From an uncultured Bacilli bacterium (lineage in GTDB: Bacteria > Bacillota_I > Bacilli_A > RF39 > UBA660), in assembly GCA_934168205.1 (NCBI GenBank), contig CAKPMX010000001.1, positions 372,001 through 436,000 of the forward strand: a stretch of DNA of 64,000 bases, given 5' to 3'. This document shows, piece after piece, positions 26,551-34,941 of the stretch. Numbering within the stretch: the stretch's first letter is position 1; each line of letters begins with the position of its first letter. Below the pieces are notes generated by a model that saw nothing but the letters and a program-made list of their open reading frames with translations, was not told the DNA's origin and searched no databases. The position numbers were made by a program, and so were the translations under genes.

Positions 26551-27120
26551 TCACCTATTTTTTTTATTGTGTTTACTCATCAAATCTGAAAAATTCATAG
26601 TAAAATAGTCATCAATAACTACATTTAAAGTATTGAATAATTCATCATAAACCTTCAAGTCATCACTAGATATTTTACCCAAAACATAGTCTTTTATATC
26701 TCCACCAGTAGATTTTGAAATACCCACTTTTAAACGTTTGAATTTTTCTGTACCCAAACATAGTGCAATATTTTTTAAACCATTATGTCCGCCAGATGAT
26801 CCAGATTCTTTTAATTTAAAGTTACCAACTAACAAATCAAGGTCATCAGAAATAACCAAAATATCTGACACATCAATTTTAAAATAATTAGCACACTCTA
26901 AAACAGCATTACCAGACAAATTCATATAAGTACTTGGCTTTAAAAATATAACCTTTTCACCAGAAATATTAGTTTGAAAATACAAACTATTAAATTTTTG
27001 TTTCCAGTCACCAGCACATTTTTTATATAAAATATAATTATCCACAACCATAAAACCTATATTATGTCTCGTTTTTTCATACTCTTTTCCAGGATTACCT
27101 AATCCAACAATAAGTTTCAT
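26551..27120 (-). CDS. pth: Peptidyl-tRNA hydrolase
   Basis: A 189-residue enzyme that recycles peptidyl-tRNA. KLIVGLGNPGKEYEKTRHNI carries Asn, Tyr and catalytic His of the active site. FLKPSTYMNLSGNAV, LVISDDLDLLVG and GGHNGLKNI are the other conserved blocks. Called SpoVC in Bacillus and found in the same place before mfd. Spacing to rsmI and mfd is 4 bases on each side, one operon. Confidence 0.97.
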   Translation of the reverse strand: MKLIVGLGNPGKEYEKTRHNIGFMVVDNYILYKKCAGDWKQKFNSLYFQTNISGEKVIFLKPSTYMNLSGNAVLECANYFKIDVSDILVISDDLDLLVGNFKLKESGSSGGHNGLKNIALCLGTEKFKRLKVGISKSTGGDIKDYVLGKISSDDLKVYDELFNTLNVVIDDYFTMNFSDLMSKHNKKNR

Positions 27121-27124
27121 TTAA

Positions 27125-27964
27125 TCACTTCCCATTATGATATTCTTTATAAATAATAGACTTAGCTACATTTCTCTCTTTTGCCACTAATTTTATAGCA
27201 TCTTTTTCTGAAATACCATCTTCCAAATAAATATTAACATGTTCAATAATAGTCATATCGCTATAATCAACTTTTTCATGATTACCATCAACAATAAGAA
27301 CAAATTCCCCTTTTAAACTTGACGCTACAGGTATCAAATTTTCAATATAATCTCTATATATTTCCTCATGAATTTTAGAAATCTCCCTAGAAATAGATAT
27401 TTTTCTATTACCAAGTACTTCTAACATATTCTTCAATGTATTTTCCAGTCTATGAGGTGATTCATAAAAAATCATCGTATACTTATAATCCTTCAAGCCA
27501 AGTAATTCTTTCTTTTGTTTAGAATCCTTTGCGTTTAAAAAACCATAAAATAAGAAAGGTGAAGGAGAAATACCAGAAGATGTTAAAGCAGGTACAAAAG
27601 CTGTAGCACCAGGTAAACTAATAACGTTATGATTATTAGAAATTACTTCATTTACAATTACATATCCTGGATCACTAATTATAGGAGTACCCTGATCAGT
27701 AACAAGACCAATATTCATACCTTTAGACAATTGTTCTACAACATAAGATTTAACCTTTTCTTCATTAAATTCATGACAACTAACTAGTTTCTTTTTAATA
27801 TCATATTTACTTAATAACTTACCAGTTTCTCTAGTATCTTCACATAAAACTAAATCTACTTCCTTTAGTGTATTTAAAGATCTTATAGTAATATCGTCCA
27901 AATTACCAATGGGCGTAGGTATTAAATATAAGCTCGCTGTATCATTATAACTAATTTGACTCAT
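27125..27964 (-). CDS. rsmI: 16S rRNA 2'-O-ribose C1402 methyltransferase
   Basis: A 279-residue tetrapyrrole-methylase-fold enzyme. LYLIPTPIGNLDDITIRSL is the signature N-terminus, followed by LCEDTRETGKLL, LVTDQGTPIISDPGY, LPGATAFVPALTSSG and FYESPHRL. Called YabC in Bacillus. It overlaps the upstream trmN-like gene by 14 bases. Confidence 0.96.
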   Translation of the reverse strand: MSQISYNDTASLYLIPTPIGNLDDITIRSLNTLKEVDLVLCEDTRETGKLLSKYDIKKKLVSCHEFNEEKVKSYVVEQLSKGMNIGLVTDQGTPIISDPGYVIVNEVISNNHNVISLPGATAFVPALTSSGISPSPFLFYGFLNAKDSKQKKELLGLKDYKYTMIFYESPHRLENTLKNMLEVLGNRKISISREISKIHEEIYRDYIENLIPVASSLKGEFVLIVDGNHEKVDYSDMTIIEHVNIYLEDGISEKDAIKLVAKERNVAKSIIYKEYHNGK

Positions 27965-28694
27965 TATTTCTCACCTCTTTACAAAATAATTCATATTCTT
28001 CAGTCATACTTCCATCTTCATTATACATGATAAAAGGTTTCTCAACTTTAAGACCAGGTTTACCATCCTTCTGACCTTCAACTAAAATTAAAATAGCATC
28101 TTTTGACAATTTTTCATATACAAACTGTAACCTTTTTGGAGAAATTCCATTACTTCTAAATAAATCAACAATTTCCAATAAACGTTCTGGTCTATGAACA
28201 ATTGCAAAGTTTCCACCATTTTTTAATAATTTTTTAGAAACGCAAAAAACATCACTCAAAGTGACACCAACCTCATGCCTTGCTAATATTTTCTCTTCGC
28301 TTAAATTAAAATAATTCTTTTCGTTCACCTTAAAATAAGGAGGATTACATGTTATAACATCAAACTTATCAACATTTGAATCAGATGCAAATTCTTTCAT
28401 ATCTTGATTAATAATAGTAATTTGTTCACTTAAATTATTAAGTTCTACAGACCTATTAGCCATATCAGCAAGTTTTTTCTGAAGTTCAACACCAAGTATT
28501 TTTTTATTAGTTCTAAGAGAAAGTATTAAAGGAACAACACCATTTCCAGTACCTAAATCTAAAATATTTTTATCACGATGTCTAATAGTTACAAAATTTG
28601 AAAGCATTACACTATCCAGAGAAAAAGAAAAACACTCATCATCTTGAAAAATTTTTCTATTTTTATACCCTAATATATCATTTATTCTTTCCAT
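27951..28694 (-). CDS. TrmN6-like tRNA adenine methyltransferase (YabB family)
   Basis: A 247-residue SAM-dependent methyltransferase. SFSLDSVMLSNFV is typical of the TrmN6/YfiC group. Motif I is NILDLGTGNGVVPLILSLRT, and the catalytic NPPYFK (an N6-adenine mark) lies in DVITCNPPYFKVNE. Family members modify A37 of tRNA-Val; the exact target here is inferred. It lies between ricT and rsmI as YabB does in Bacillus. yabA, which sits between ricT and yabB there, is absent. Confidence 0.88.
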   Translation of the reverse strand: MERINDILGYKNRKIFQDDECFSFSLDSVMLSNFVTIRHRDKNILDLGTGNGVVPLILSLRTNKKILGVELQKKLADMANRSVELNNLSEQITIINQDMKEFASDSNVDKFDVITCNPPYFKVNEKNYFNLSEEKILARHEVGVTLSDVFCVSKKLLKNGGNFAIVHRPERLLEIVDLFRSNGISPKRLQFVYEKLSKDAILILVEGQKDGKPGLKVEKPFIMYNEDGSMTEEYELFCKEVRNNESN

Positions 28695-29481
28695 AACTAC
28701 CTTCTAATTTGAATTCAACAATACCTTTTTCTTTCAAATCAACACTATAAGTACGCTTAAAAACATCAATTTCAACAATTTTTCCAATACCATATTCAGT
28801 CTCAATAATAGAACCTAATTTTGGAAAATCTTTTTTCAACTCAGTGTATACATCATTCTCATAACCTAAACAACACAATAGTCTACCACAAACACCATTA
28901 ATTTTAGAAGGATTCAAAGCTAAAAACTGATTTTTTGCCATATTAATAGAAACACTATTAAAATCAGTTAAAAACGAATTACAACACAAAAATAAACCAC
29001 AAGGACCTAATCCACCAACTCTTTTTGCCTTATCTCTAACACCAATTTGCCTAAGCTCGATTCTAGTCTTATATTTTTGTGCCAACTTTTTAGCAAGTTC
29101 CCTAAAATCAACTCTGTCATCAGATAAAAATGAGAACAATAATTGAGATTTATCAAGATTATAAAAAGCATCTAAAAAATTCATATCTAAATTTAAATCT
29201 TTACTTATCTTTTTAGCTTCTGCTAATGCCTTTTCAGCATTTTTAAAATTTTCATCGTACTGTTTTAAGTCTTCATCTGTAGCTTTTCTCACAACTTTGT
29301 CCAAAGGTAATACAAGATTCTCTTTTTTTTGTTTATAATTACCTTTTTTAACAGTAGCTAAATGAAACCCGTTTTCTGTACTAACAATTACCTTATCACC
29401 ATTTTCATAAATTGAGTCGCCTGGAGCCAAAAAATTAATTTGTTTAGTACTATCATAAGTTACACACAATACATCAATCAT
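28678..29481 (-). CDS. ricT: RicT/YaaT, PSP1-domain Fe-S protein
   Basis: A 267-residue PSP1-domain protein. The conserved Cys-rich blocks GGLGPCGLFLCCNSFLTDF and GVCGRLLCCLGYEN hold Fe-S ligands in the Bacillus RicAFT complex, which promotes RNase Y maturation of transcripts, sporulation and competence. The C-terminal domain ends GSIIETEYGIGKIVEIDVF. The start at 29481 fits the Bacillus start and follows GGTGGTGG inside the end of holB. Confidence 0.94.
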   Translation of the reverse strand: MIDVLCVTYDSTKQINFLAPGDSIYENGDKVIVSTENGFHLATVKKGNYKQKKENLVLPLDKVVRKATDEDLKQYDENFKNAEKALAEAKKISKDLNLDMNFLDAFYNLDKSQLLFSFLSDDRVDFRELAKKLAQKYKTRIELRQIGVRDKAKRVGGLGPCGLFLCCNSFLTDFNSVSINMAKNQFLALNPSKINGVCGRLLCCLGYENDVYTELKKDFPKLGSIIETEYGIGKIVEIDVFKRTYSVDLKEKGIVEFKLEGSYGKNK

Positions 29482-30316
29482 TACTACCACCACCAATTAA
29501 TTTAGCAAACATAGAATCTAACCATAACTTATAGTTAACATTATAGTCCAATTCTTTTAAACCTTTTTGTATAATTTTTAAATCTGACATTACTTGTTTT
29601 TTAGAAGCATCTTCAAGACTTTGATACAAAGTTATATCAGTTTGTAAATATAATAGAAAAACATTTTGAATATGCATAAAATAAGAAAAAGCCTCTAACT
29701 TAGTAGGTAAAATAGATAATATTTCATTATAATTTGTAAATAATCTATTACCATTTAAAACATATGTAATTAATTTGTTCATGTTTTCATTAAAAACTGA
29801 ATCAAATCTATCAGTGCCAATAGTTAATATCTGGCATCTTGATAAAACTGTATCAATAATTTTATATCTATTCGTAGTAAGTAGAATAGCTATAACATCA
29901 TCAACCGGTTCTTCAAGAAACTTTAATAAAGTATTAGAAGCAAACAAATTCATTTTATCAGCTTCTTTGATTACATAAATTCTCTTATTGTCAAGCATAG
30001 ACTTATTACCATAATCTTTTATGATCTCAAGAAGTTGATTTTTCTTAATTTCTTTACCATCAGGTTCTATATATCTAACATCAGGATAATTAAAATCATC
30101 AATTAATTTACACACATTACATTTACTACAATTTAAAGCATCAAAAGAAGTACAGGCATGTTTACATAAAATTAATTTTATAAAATCGTTTGCAAGAACC
30201 ATATCACTTTCATAATCACATAATTCTATAATATAGGCATGTGATATTTTTTTATTCTTAATAATGTTTTGAACAAAATTCTCATACTTCTCTTCCTTAG
30301 TACTTAATTTTTCCAC
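29474..30316 (-). CDS. holB: DNA polymerase III delta' subunit
   Basis: A 280-residue clamp-loader subunit. KISHAYIIE, the zinc cysteines (HACTSFDALNCSKCNVCK), PDVRYIEPDGKEI, KRIYVIKEADKMNLFASNTL and LKFLEEP match delta'. The P-loop is degenerate, as expected because delta' does not hydrolyse ATP. Together with dnaX in the same cluster it supplies two clamp-loader parts. It overlaps ricT by 8 bases. Confidence 0.93.
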   Translation of the reverse strand: MEKLSTKEEKYENFVQNIIKNKKISHAYIIELCDYESDMVLANDFIKLILCKHACTSFDALNCSKCNVCKLIDDFNYPDVRYIEPDGKEIKKNQLLEIIKDYGNKSMLDNKRIYVIKEADKMNLFASNTLLKFLEEPVDDVIAILLTTNRYKIIDTVLSRCQILTIGTDRFDSVFNENMNKLITYVLNGNRLFTNYNEILSILPTKLEAFSYFMHIQNVFLLYLQTDITLYQSLEDASKKQVMSDLKIIQKGLKELDYNVNYKLWLDSMFAKLIGGGSND

Positions 30317-30329
30317 GAAAAATAACCTC

Positions 30330-30515
30330 CTATAAGGCCAATATTTTAAACAATACTAAAGCAATCAAAGCAGGACTACCCAAAAAAGTAATAAAGCCTA
30401 ATGTGTAAACATTGATTGGAATAATCATATTAAAATTGACAGCTATTAAATTATAACCATACAAAATAAAGGCACTTAAAATAATTTTTTTTACTACAAA
30501 TAATATAAATTTCAT
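30330..30515 (-). CDS. bofA: BofA, inhibitor of pro-SigK processing
   Basis: A 61-residue membrane protein with two spans. NVYTLGFITFLGSPALIALVLFKIL matches the BofA core in part (G..T..LG.PG...L), and Asn near the first span (GYNLIAVNFN) is also typical. BofA holds the SpoIVFB protease inactive until the forespore signals. Position between recR and holB is close to that in Bacillus. A SigE-like CATAATCTT lies 20 bases upstream of the start. Confidence 0.85.
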   Translation of the reverse strand: MKFILFVVKKIILSAFILYGYNLIAVNFNMIIPINVYTLGFITFLGSPALIALVLFKILAL

Positions 30516-30534
30516 AACAATATCTCCTCAGTAG

Positions 30535-30543
30535 AAGATTATG
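30535..30543 (-). promoter_or_regulatory. Possible SigE-type -10 before bofA
   Basis: CATAATCTT on the minus strand, 20 bases before the bofA start, with GAATA about 15 bp upstream of it. It overlaps the final part of the recR-bofA gap. Confidence 0.35.
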
Positions 30544-30557
30544 AACAAAATAAATTA

Positions 30558-31154
30558 TTATTCTATTTCTTTTCGATCAATTAACGCTCTTTCTAACGTT
30601 AATTTATCTACATACTCCATATCAGCACCTATTGGTAAACCAGATGCTAGTCTACTAACAACAACATCCATATCAGATAAGATTTTTTTTATGTATAAAG
30701 CCGTAGTTTCTCCCTCAATACTAGGTTTAAAAGCTAAAATAATTTCTTTAAATTTGTCTTTTGAAATTCTTTCAATAAGCTTATTAAGACCTATATCTTC
30801 AGGATTAACACCATCTAAAGGTGAAATAAGACCATCTAACACATGATAATATCCATTAAACATTCCGAGTTTTTCAAACAAAAACACACTTTTGGTATCA
30901 TCAACAACACATAAAATTTCATTATCTCTTAAATTATTACTACACACAAAGCAAACATCATTTTCTGTTAAAGTGTTACAAATAGAACACTTTTTAATCT
31001 TACTTTTTACATCAAGTAGACTTTGAGAAAAAAGTTCACATTGATCCTCATCAAACTCTAAAACAGCAAATGCCAAACGTTCAGCTGTTTTTTCACCAAT
31101 ACCTGGCAAATACTTAAAAGATTCAATTAAATTTTTTAAACTATCAGGATACAT
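30558..31154 (-). CDS. recR: Recombination mediator RecR
   Basis: A 198-residue repair protein of the RecFOR pathway. The N-terminal helix-hairpin-helix (LKYLPGIGEKTAERLAF in the native order), four-Cys zinc finger (CSICNTLTENDVCFVC), Toprim domain (ILCVVDD) and C-terminal Walker B-like region (RLASGLPIGADMEYVDKLTL) are complete. It follows ebfC by 2 bases, as in Bacillus and most bacteria. RecF is also encoded in this window. Confidence 0.97.
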   Translation of the reverse strand: MYPDSLKNLIESFKYLPGIGEKTAERLAFAVLEFDEDQCELFSQSLLDVKSKIKKCSICNTLTENDVCFVCSNNLRDNEILCVVDDTKSVFLFEKLGMFNGYYHVLDGLISPLDGVNPEDIGLNKLIERISKDKFKEIILAFKPSIEGETTALYIKKILSDMDVVVSRLASGLPIGADMEYVDKLTLERALIDRKEIE

Positions 31155-31156
31155 AA

Positions 31157-31453
31157 CTAAAATAATCCAGGAATATTAGCGAATTTTCCCATTTTCTTTT
31201 CAGTTTCATTATCTATTTTCTTTAAAGCATCCTTAAAAGCAACAGTAATCATATCTTCTAACATTTCAATATCATCTGAAGTTAAATCAGAATTTTTATC
31301 TATTTCAACACTTTTAATATCTTTTGAGCCCAATAAAGTAATCTTTACTAAAGAACTTTCTCCAACAAATTCTTTCTCATCAATTTCTTTTTTTGCTTTC
31401 AGCATATCTTTTTGCAAAGCTTGTGCTTGCTTCATCATAGCTTGTATATTCAT
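31157..31453 (-). CDS. ebfC: Nucleoid-associated protein EbfC/YaaK
   Basis: A 98-residue YbaB/EbfC-family DNA-binding protein with a tweezer-like dimer fold. MNIQAMMKQAQALQKDM and EDMITVAFKDALKKI are the conserved outer helices. It lies between dnaX and recR, the usual place. Confidence 0.96.
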   Translation of the reverse strand: MNIQAMMKQAQALQKDMLKAKKEIDEKEFVGESSLVKITLLGSKDIKSVEIDKNSDLTSDDIEMLEDMITVAFKDALKKIDNETEKKMGKFANIPGLF

Positions 31454-31470
31454 ATTTATTCTCCTTTATA

Positions 31471-33153
31471 TTAATCAATTTCAACAATATCACCAAATAG
31501 ATTTATCGCATCATTAGATATTATATCACTATTTTCACTTTCATCCAATAACTCTTCCTTTGGTTCTTCAATAATTTTGTACGAACCACCAGCCTTAATT
31601 ACACTTATATAATTCTTCTTTTGTTTTTCCCAGTCAGAATCACTTATAATAGCAATAACATAATTAGTATTACAAATTTTGTTATAAATTTCTGTAATTT
31701 TCTTTATATTAGAAATATTTTGTTTAACTATTGAATCATATTCATAACTAAGAATAAATCCATCAGAACTAGCCGCACGAACACTTGCATCCAATAAAGC
31801 ACATGCAGCAAATCCTATTTCAGTATCGAAAGTATAATCATTAAACATATTCATATTATCAATTATTGATTTTAAAGTATTTTTATTAGCCTGAGCCATA
31901 ATATTATTTACTCTAGCCTTCATAATATCATCAATATTAAGAGGCACTAAACTTTTTACAGCAAAATCAGTAGAAACTACATCGATTTCATTATTACGAA
32001 CATTCGTTTGCTTTTCTTTCGCTGTATCTTTATTTTCAACAACTTTATTACTTTCAGGTTTAACATTAGATTCAGGCAAAATTATTTCCCGGGAAATAAT
32101 TTTAGTTTCACCTACTGAAATTTTATTACTACAAAAATCAACTAAAAACATTTCAATATAAATTCTAGGATTATCAGATCGTTTAATTTCAAACAAATTA
32201 TTATTTATTTCATTTACTAAAGAAAGTACCAGAGCAACAGAATAATTACACTTAACATTATTAACATAATAGTCCACAACAATATTACGTAAATAATTCA
32301 TTAGTTGAACAATAACTTGAACCAGATTTTTACCTGATTCATTATAATTATTTAAAGATGATAACACATTAGGAATATCAGCTTCAAAAACATATTTGGA
32401 AAATTTTTCCAATTCATCTTTAGTTATAATGCCATTAAGTTCTGCAAAAGACTCTTCTGTAATTTTTTTATCAGTATAAGAACTAAGCTTATCAAGCAAT
32501 CCAAGTGCATCTCTCATACCACCATCACAGAAAGAAGCAATTTCATTTAAAACTTTAGAGTCAATCGAAATATTTTCTTTTTCCACAATGCTTTTTAAAC
32601 GATTAACTATAGAGCTTTCTGAAATTCTTTTAAATGAAAAGCATTGACAGCGTGAAATAATAGTTTCAGGAACTTTTTGTGGATCAGTAGTTGCTAAAAT
32701 AAATATTGCGTGTTCAGGTGGTTCTTCTAAAGTTTTTAATAATGCATTAAATGCACCAATTGAAAGCATATGAACTTCATCTATTATATAAACCTTATAT
32801 TTAAGCTCAGCTGGAACTAACGAAATTTTACTCTTTAATTCCCTGATTTCGTCAACCCCATTATTACTGGCAGCATCTATTTCTATAATATCAACGCATT
32901 CTTTTTCCATTGAATGAATACAATTATCACATTCATTACATGGGCCAGATTCAGTCGGATTACTACAATTTACAGCTCTAGCAAATATTTTAGAAATAGT
33001 TGTTTTACCAGTTCCTCTAGGTCCAAAAAACATATAAGCATGTGTAAATGTTTTATTAATAATCGAATTTTTTAAAGTAGTAACAATAACATCTTGTCCA
33101 ACTACATCATCAAAATTACTAGGTCGATATTTTCTATATAATGCATGATACAT
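31471..33153 (-). CDS. dnaX: DNA polymerase III gamma/tau subunit
   Basis: A 560-residue clamp-loader ATPase. YRKYRPSNFDDVVGQD starts the protein, Walker A is FGPRGTGKTT, a four-Cys zinc site follows (CSNPTESGPCNECDNC), and DEVHMLS and FILATTDPQKVP are the Walker B and sensor blocks. A Noc binding site lies in the linker-coding part (32083-32098), where it encodes KIISREII. The tau-like tail is about 180 residues. It precedes ebfC and recR. Confidence 0.96.
   Translation of the reverse strand: MYHALYRKYRPSNFDDVVGQDVIVTTLKNSIINKTFTHAYMFFGPRGTGKTTISKIFARAVNCSNPTESGPCNECDNCIHSMEKECVDIIEIDAASNNGVDEIRELKSKISLVPAELKYKVYIIDEVHMLSIGAFNALLKTLEEPPEHAIFILATTDPQKVPETIISRCQCFSFKRISESSIVNRLKSIVEKENISIDSKVLNEIASFCDGGMRDALGLLDKLSSYTDKKITEESFAELNGIITKDELEKFSKYVFEADIPNVLSSLNNYNESGKNLVQVIVQLMNYLRNIVVDYYVNNVKCNYSVALVLSLVNEINNNLFEIKRSDNPRIYIEMFLVDFCSNKISVGETKIISREIILPESNVKPESNKVVENKDTAKEKQTNVRNNEIDVVSTDFAVKSLVPLNIDDIMKARVNNIMAQANKNTLKSIIDNMNMFNDYTFDTEIGFAACALLDASVRAASSDGFILSYEYDSIVKQNISNIKKITEIYNKICNTNYVIAIISDSDWEKQKKNYISVIKAGGSYKIIEEPKEELLDESENSDIISNDAINLFGDIVEID
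32078..32103. promoter_or_regulatory. Noc binding site inside dnaX
   Basis: The canonical 16-mer TATTTCCCGGGAAATA is at 32083-32098, within a perfect 26-bp palindrome. It lies in the coding sequence of the DnaX linker, about 2.0 kb from the nearest intergenic copy. Confidence 0.85.
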
Positions 33154-33194
33154 AATAACACCCCACTACAAAAATTATATCATATATACGTTAA

Positions 33195-33644
33195 CTATTT
33201 TATTCTTTTTGATGAAAAAAACTTTTTTAGTAAAGAAGAAACTTCTTCAACACATAAATTCGTTTCGAAGTTAACACTAGGATTAGTATTGTCTGCTGAA
33301 AATATTTTTTCCACAACTAAAGTGTTTTCAACATCAGAATTAGTTAATCCACAATAAACATTTTTTATTCTAGACTGCTTAATAGCGCTAGCACACATAG
33401 GACAAGGATTTAAGGTAATATACATATCACAGTCTTCTAATCGCCAATTATTAATTTTTTTGCAAGCTTCTTCTATAGCAAGCATTTCAGCATGAAAAAT
33501 GGAACATTTTCTCTTTTCTTTTTCATTATGGGCCATTGCTAAAACCTTATTATCCTTAACTATAACAGCACCAACCGGTACTTCATCTTCAAAAAATGCC
33601 TTTTCAGCCTCTTTCAAAGCTAATTTCATATATTCATCTTTCAT
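33195..33644 (-). CDS. tadA: tRNA-specific adenosine deaminase
   Basis: A 149-residue zinc enzyme that converts A34 to inosine in tRNA-Arg. FHAEMLAIEEA supplies the zinc His and catalytic Glu, and NPCPMCASAI the two zinc cysteines. The start at 33644 follows GGTGATTAT. The frame is open a further 46 codons to 33782, but that stretch is the SRP RNA and not protein. It precedes dnaX, as in Bacillus. Confidence 0.96.
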   Translation of the reverse strand: MKDEYMKLALKEAEKAFFEDEVPVGAVIVKDNKVLAMAHNEKEKRKCSIFHAEMLAIEEACKKINNWRLEDCDMYITLNPCPMCASAIKQSRIKNVYCGLTNSDVENTLVVEKIFSADNTNPSVNFETNLCVEEVSSLLKKFFSSKRIK

Positions 33645-33663
33645 ATAATCACCATATAAAAAC

Positions 33664-33742
33664 AAAAAAAGTGCACATGAGAATTTAAATGTTAAGGCTG
33701 CTACCTTCCGATCCTGACCTGGTTCCACCGTTCTCATTGCAC
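33664..33742 (-). ncRNA. ffs: Small bacterial signal recognition particle RNA (4.5S type)
   Basis: The minus strand carries GGTCAGGATCGGAAGGTAGC, the universally conserved domain IV core that binds Ffh, with the GGAA tetraloop. The 5' end GTGCAATGAGAA pairs with TTCTCATGTGCAC at the 3' end to close the hairpin. A run of seven T (33664-33670) ends the transcript. The position between dnaX/tadA and the gyrase side matches scr of Bacillus, but the RNA is the short form without the Alu domain. Confidence 0.97.
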
Positions 33743-33748
33743 AAATTA

Positions 33749-33777
33749 ATTCTAATATATTTATTTTATTTTGTAAA
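33749..33777 (-). promoter_or_regulatory. Promoter of the SRP RNA
   Basis: Minus-strand TTTACA (33772-33777) and TAGAAT (33749-33754) with a 17-bp spacer, 6 bases before the RNA 5' end. Confidence 0.7.
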
Positions 33778-33819
33778 CACAATTAATAATTCTACACAAT
33801 AATTAATTAAAATATTCAA

Positions 33820-33835
33820 TGTTTCACGTGAAACA
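33820..33835. promoter_or_regulatory. parS site, perfect
   Basis: TGTTTCACGTGAAACA, identical to the Bacillus parS consensus bound by ParB/Spo0J. It is the site nearest the SRP RNA. Only a half-like GAAATAATTT (33884-33893) lies where a paired Noc site would be expected. Confidence 0.95.
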
Positions 33836-33941
33836 TTATAGTAAACAATACAAAAACTATCTTCTTATTTATAAACAAAAAAAGAAATAATTTAAATATA
33901 AATAAACAAAATTGCTAACAGTTAAATATAAATCTATTTAA

Positions 33942-33957
33942 TGTTTCAAATAAAACA
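33942..33957. promoter_or_regulatory. parS-like site, degenerate
   Basis: TGTTTCAAATAAAACA differs from the consensus at three central positions. Both outer arms TGTTTCA and AAACA are intact. Binding is doubtful. Confidence 0.4.
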
Positions 33958-34082
33958 TAAAAAAAGCACTATTAAACAAATTATATTATTCAAAAATAAG
34001 CATACATTTATCTGCGATATTTTAATTTAACTATATATAAAATTAAAGCAATGATTAGTTGATCTTAATAAAATAATACTAA

Positions 34083-34098
34083 TGTTTCACGTGGAACA
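34083..34098. promoter_or_regulatory. parS site, one mismatch
   Basis: TGTTTCACGTGGAACA, one change (A to G) from consensus. It is paired with the Noc site that starts 58 bp to the right. Confidence 0.85.
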
Positions 34099-34136
34099 TA
34101 AATAAACAATTTAAAATAGCTAGTTTCAACTACATT

Positions 34137-34160
34137 AAATTATTTCCCGGGAAATAATTT
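34137..34160. promoter_or_regulatory. Noc binding site (pair 1)
   Basis: Perfect TATTTCCCGGGAAATA core at 34141-34156 within a 24-bp palindrome with AAAT and ATTT flanks. It starts 58 bp after the parS at 34083. Confidence 0.92.
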
Positions 34161-34437
34161 AAGCATATTTTAAGCCAAAATTATTACATTAATTATTAAA
34201 ATAAAAATAACAAATCAAATATATTTTCTTATAAAAATAAGCAATAGAAAAAATAATACTAATATTTAAAATATAAAATTAATTAAAAATCAAAATTTAA
34301 ATATAAGTATTAAAAAAGGCACCATATTTGATATATATCATATACACATAAACTAAATTATGGTTTCTATTATTTTTAATCAATAATAATTTTTTCATTT
34401 ACTAACAAATATTGCTTATATTAGTATACATTTCCAA

Positions 34438-34453
34438 TGTTTCACGTGAAACA
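34438..34453. promoter_or_regulatory. parS site, perfect (pair 2)
   Basis: TGTTTCACGTGAAACA, identical to consensus. Confidence 0.95.
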
Positions 34454-34491
34454 TCGGATAAAAACATAATAATAGTATCTTTTAGTAACTT

Positions 34492-34515
34492 AAATTATTT
34501 CCCGGGAAATAATTT
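34492..34515. promoter_or_regulatory. Noc binding site (pair 2)
   Basis: Perfect core at 34496-34511 in the same 24-bp palindrome as the other copies. It starts 58 bp after the parS at 34438. Confidence 0.92.
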
Positions 34516-34681
34516 AGATGAATTATAAAGTAAATTTGCATATAATCATAAAAATTAAAATATGTTTATATGGTATTACACTTATAAACTTTAAAAAACT
34601 AAATTGTAATTTTTAGCATTTTTAAACAACAATAATTCATTATTTAATATCAAATATTACTATTAAATTATAATATTGCTA

Positions 34682-34697
34682 TGTTTCACATGAAACA
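34682..34697. promoter_or_regulatory. parS site, one mismatch
   Basis: TGTTTCACATGAAACA, one change from consensus at the centre. A degenerate Noc-like palindrome starts 57 bp to the right. Confidence 0.8.
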
Positions 34698-34734
34698 TTA
34701 AATAATTAAATAGATGAAACAAATCCAGTTATCA

Positions 34735-34758
34735 AAATCATTTTCTAAAAAACAATTT
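34735..34758. promoter_or_regulatory. Degenerate Noc-like site
   Basis: Seventeen of 24 positions match the Noc palindrome found elsewhere in the region, and all seven differences are transitions. The core would start at 34739, 57 bp after the parS at 34682, the same phase as the intact pairs. Confidence 0.4.
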
Positions 34759-34862
34759 AAACGATTAGCAATAAAAAATACGTATCGTGTAAAAACTAAA
34801 AGACATATAAATTAAGTACAATTATCAATAAAGTAAAAGCTAAATTAATAAATTGATATCAA

Positions 34863-34878
34863 TGTTTCACGTGAAACA
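34863..34878. promoter_or_regulatory. parS site, perfect (pair 3)
   Basis: TGTTTCACGTGAAACA, identical to consensus. Confidence 0.95.
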
Positions 34879-34917
34879 TTACGATTTTACTAAACAAATA
34901 AGTAAAAGTACACATGT

Positions 34918-34941
34918 AAATTATTTCCCGGGAAATAATTT
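34918..34941. promoter_or_regulatory. Noc binding site (pair 3)
   Basis: Perfect core at 34922-34937 in the same 24-bp palindrome. It starts 59 bp after the parS at 34863. Confidence 0.92.

Noticed and set aside
33645..33782. A 46-codon N-terminal extension of tadA.
   Set aside because: The stretch is the SRP RNA with its own promoter and terminator. The true start at 33644 has its own SD.
33820..34941. A CRISPR-like or transposon-like set of palindromic repeats.
   Set aside because: The repeats are two different known site types with uneven distances between pairs, no cas or transposase gene and no target duplication.
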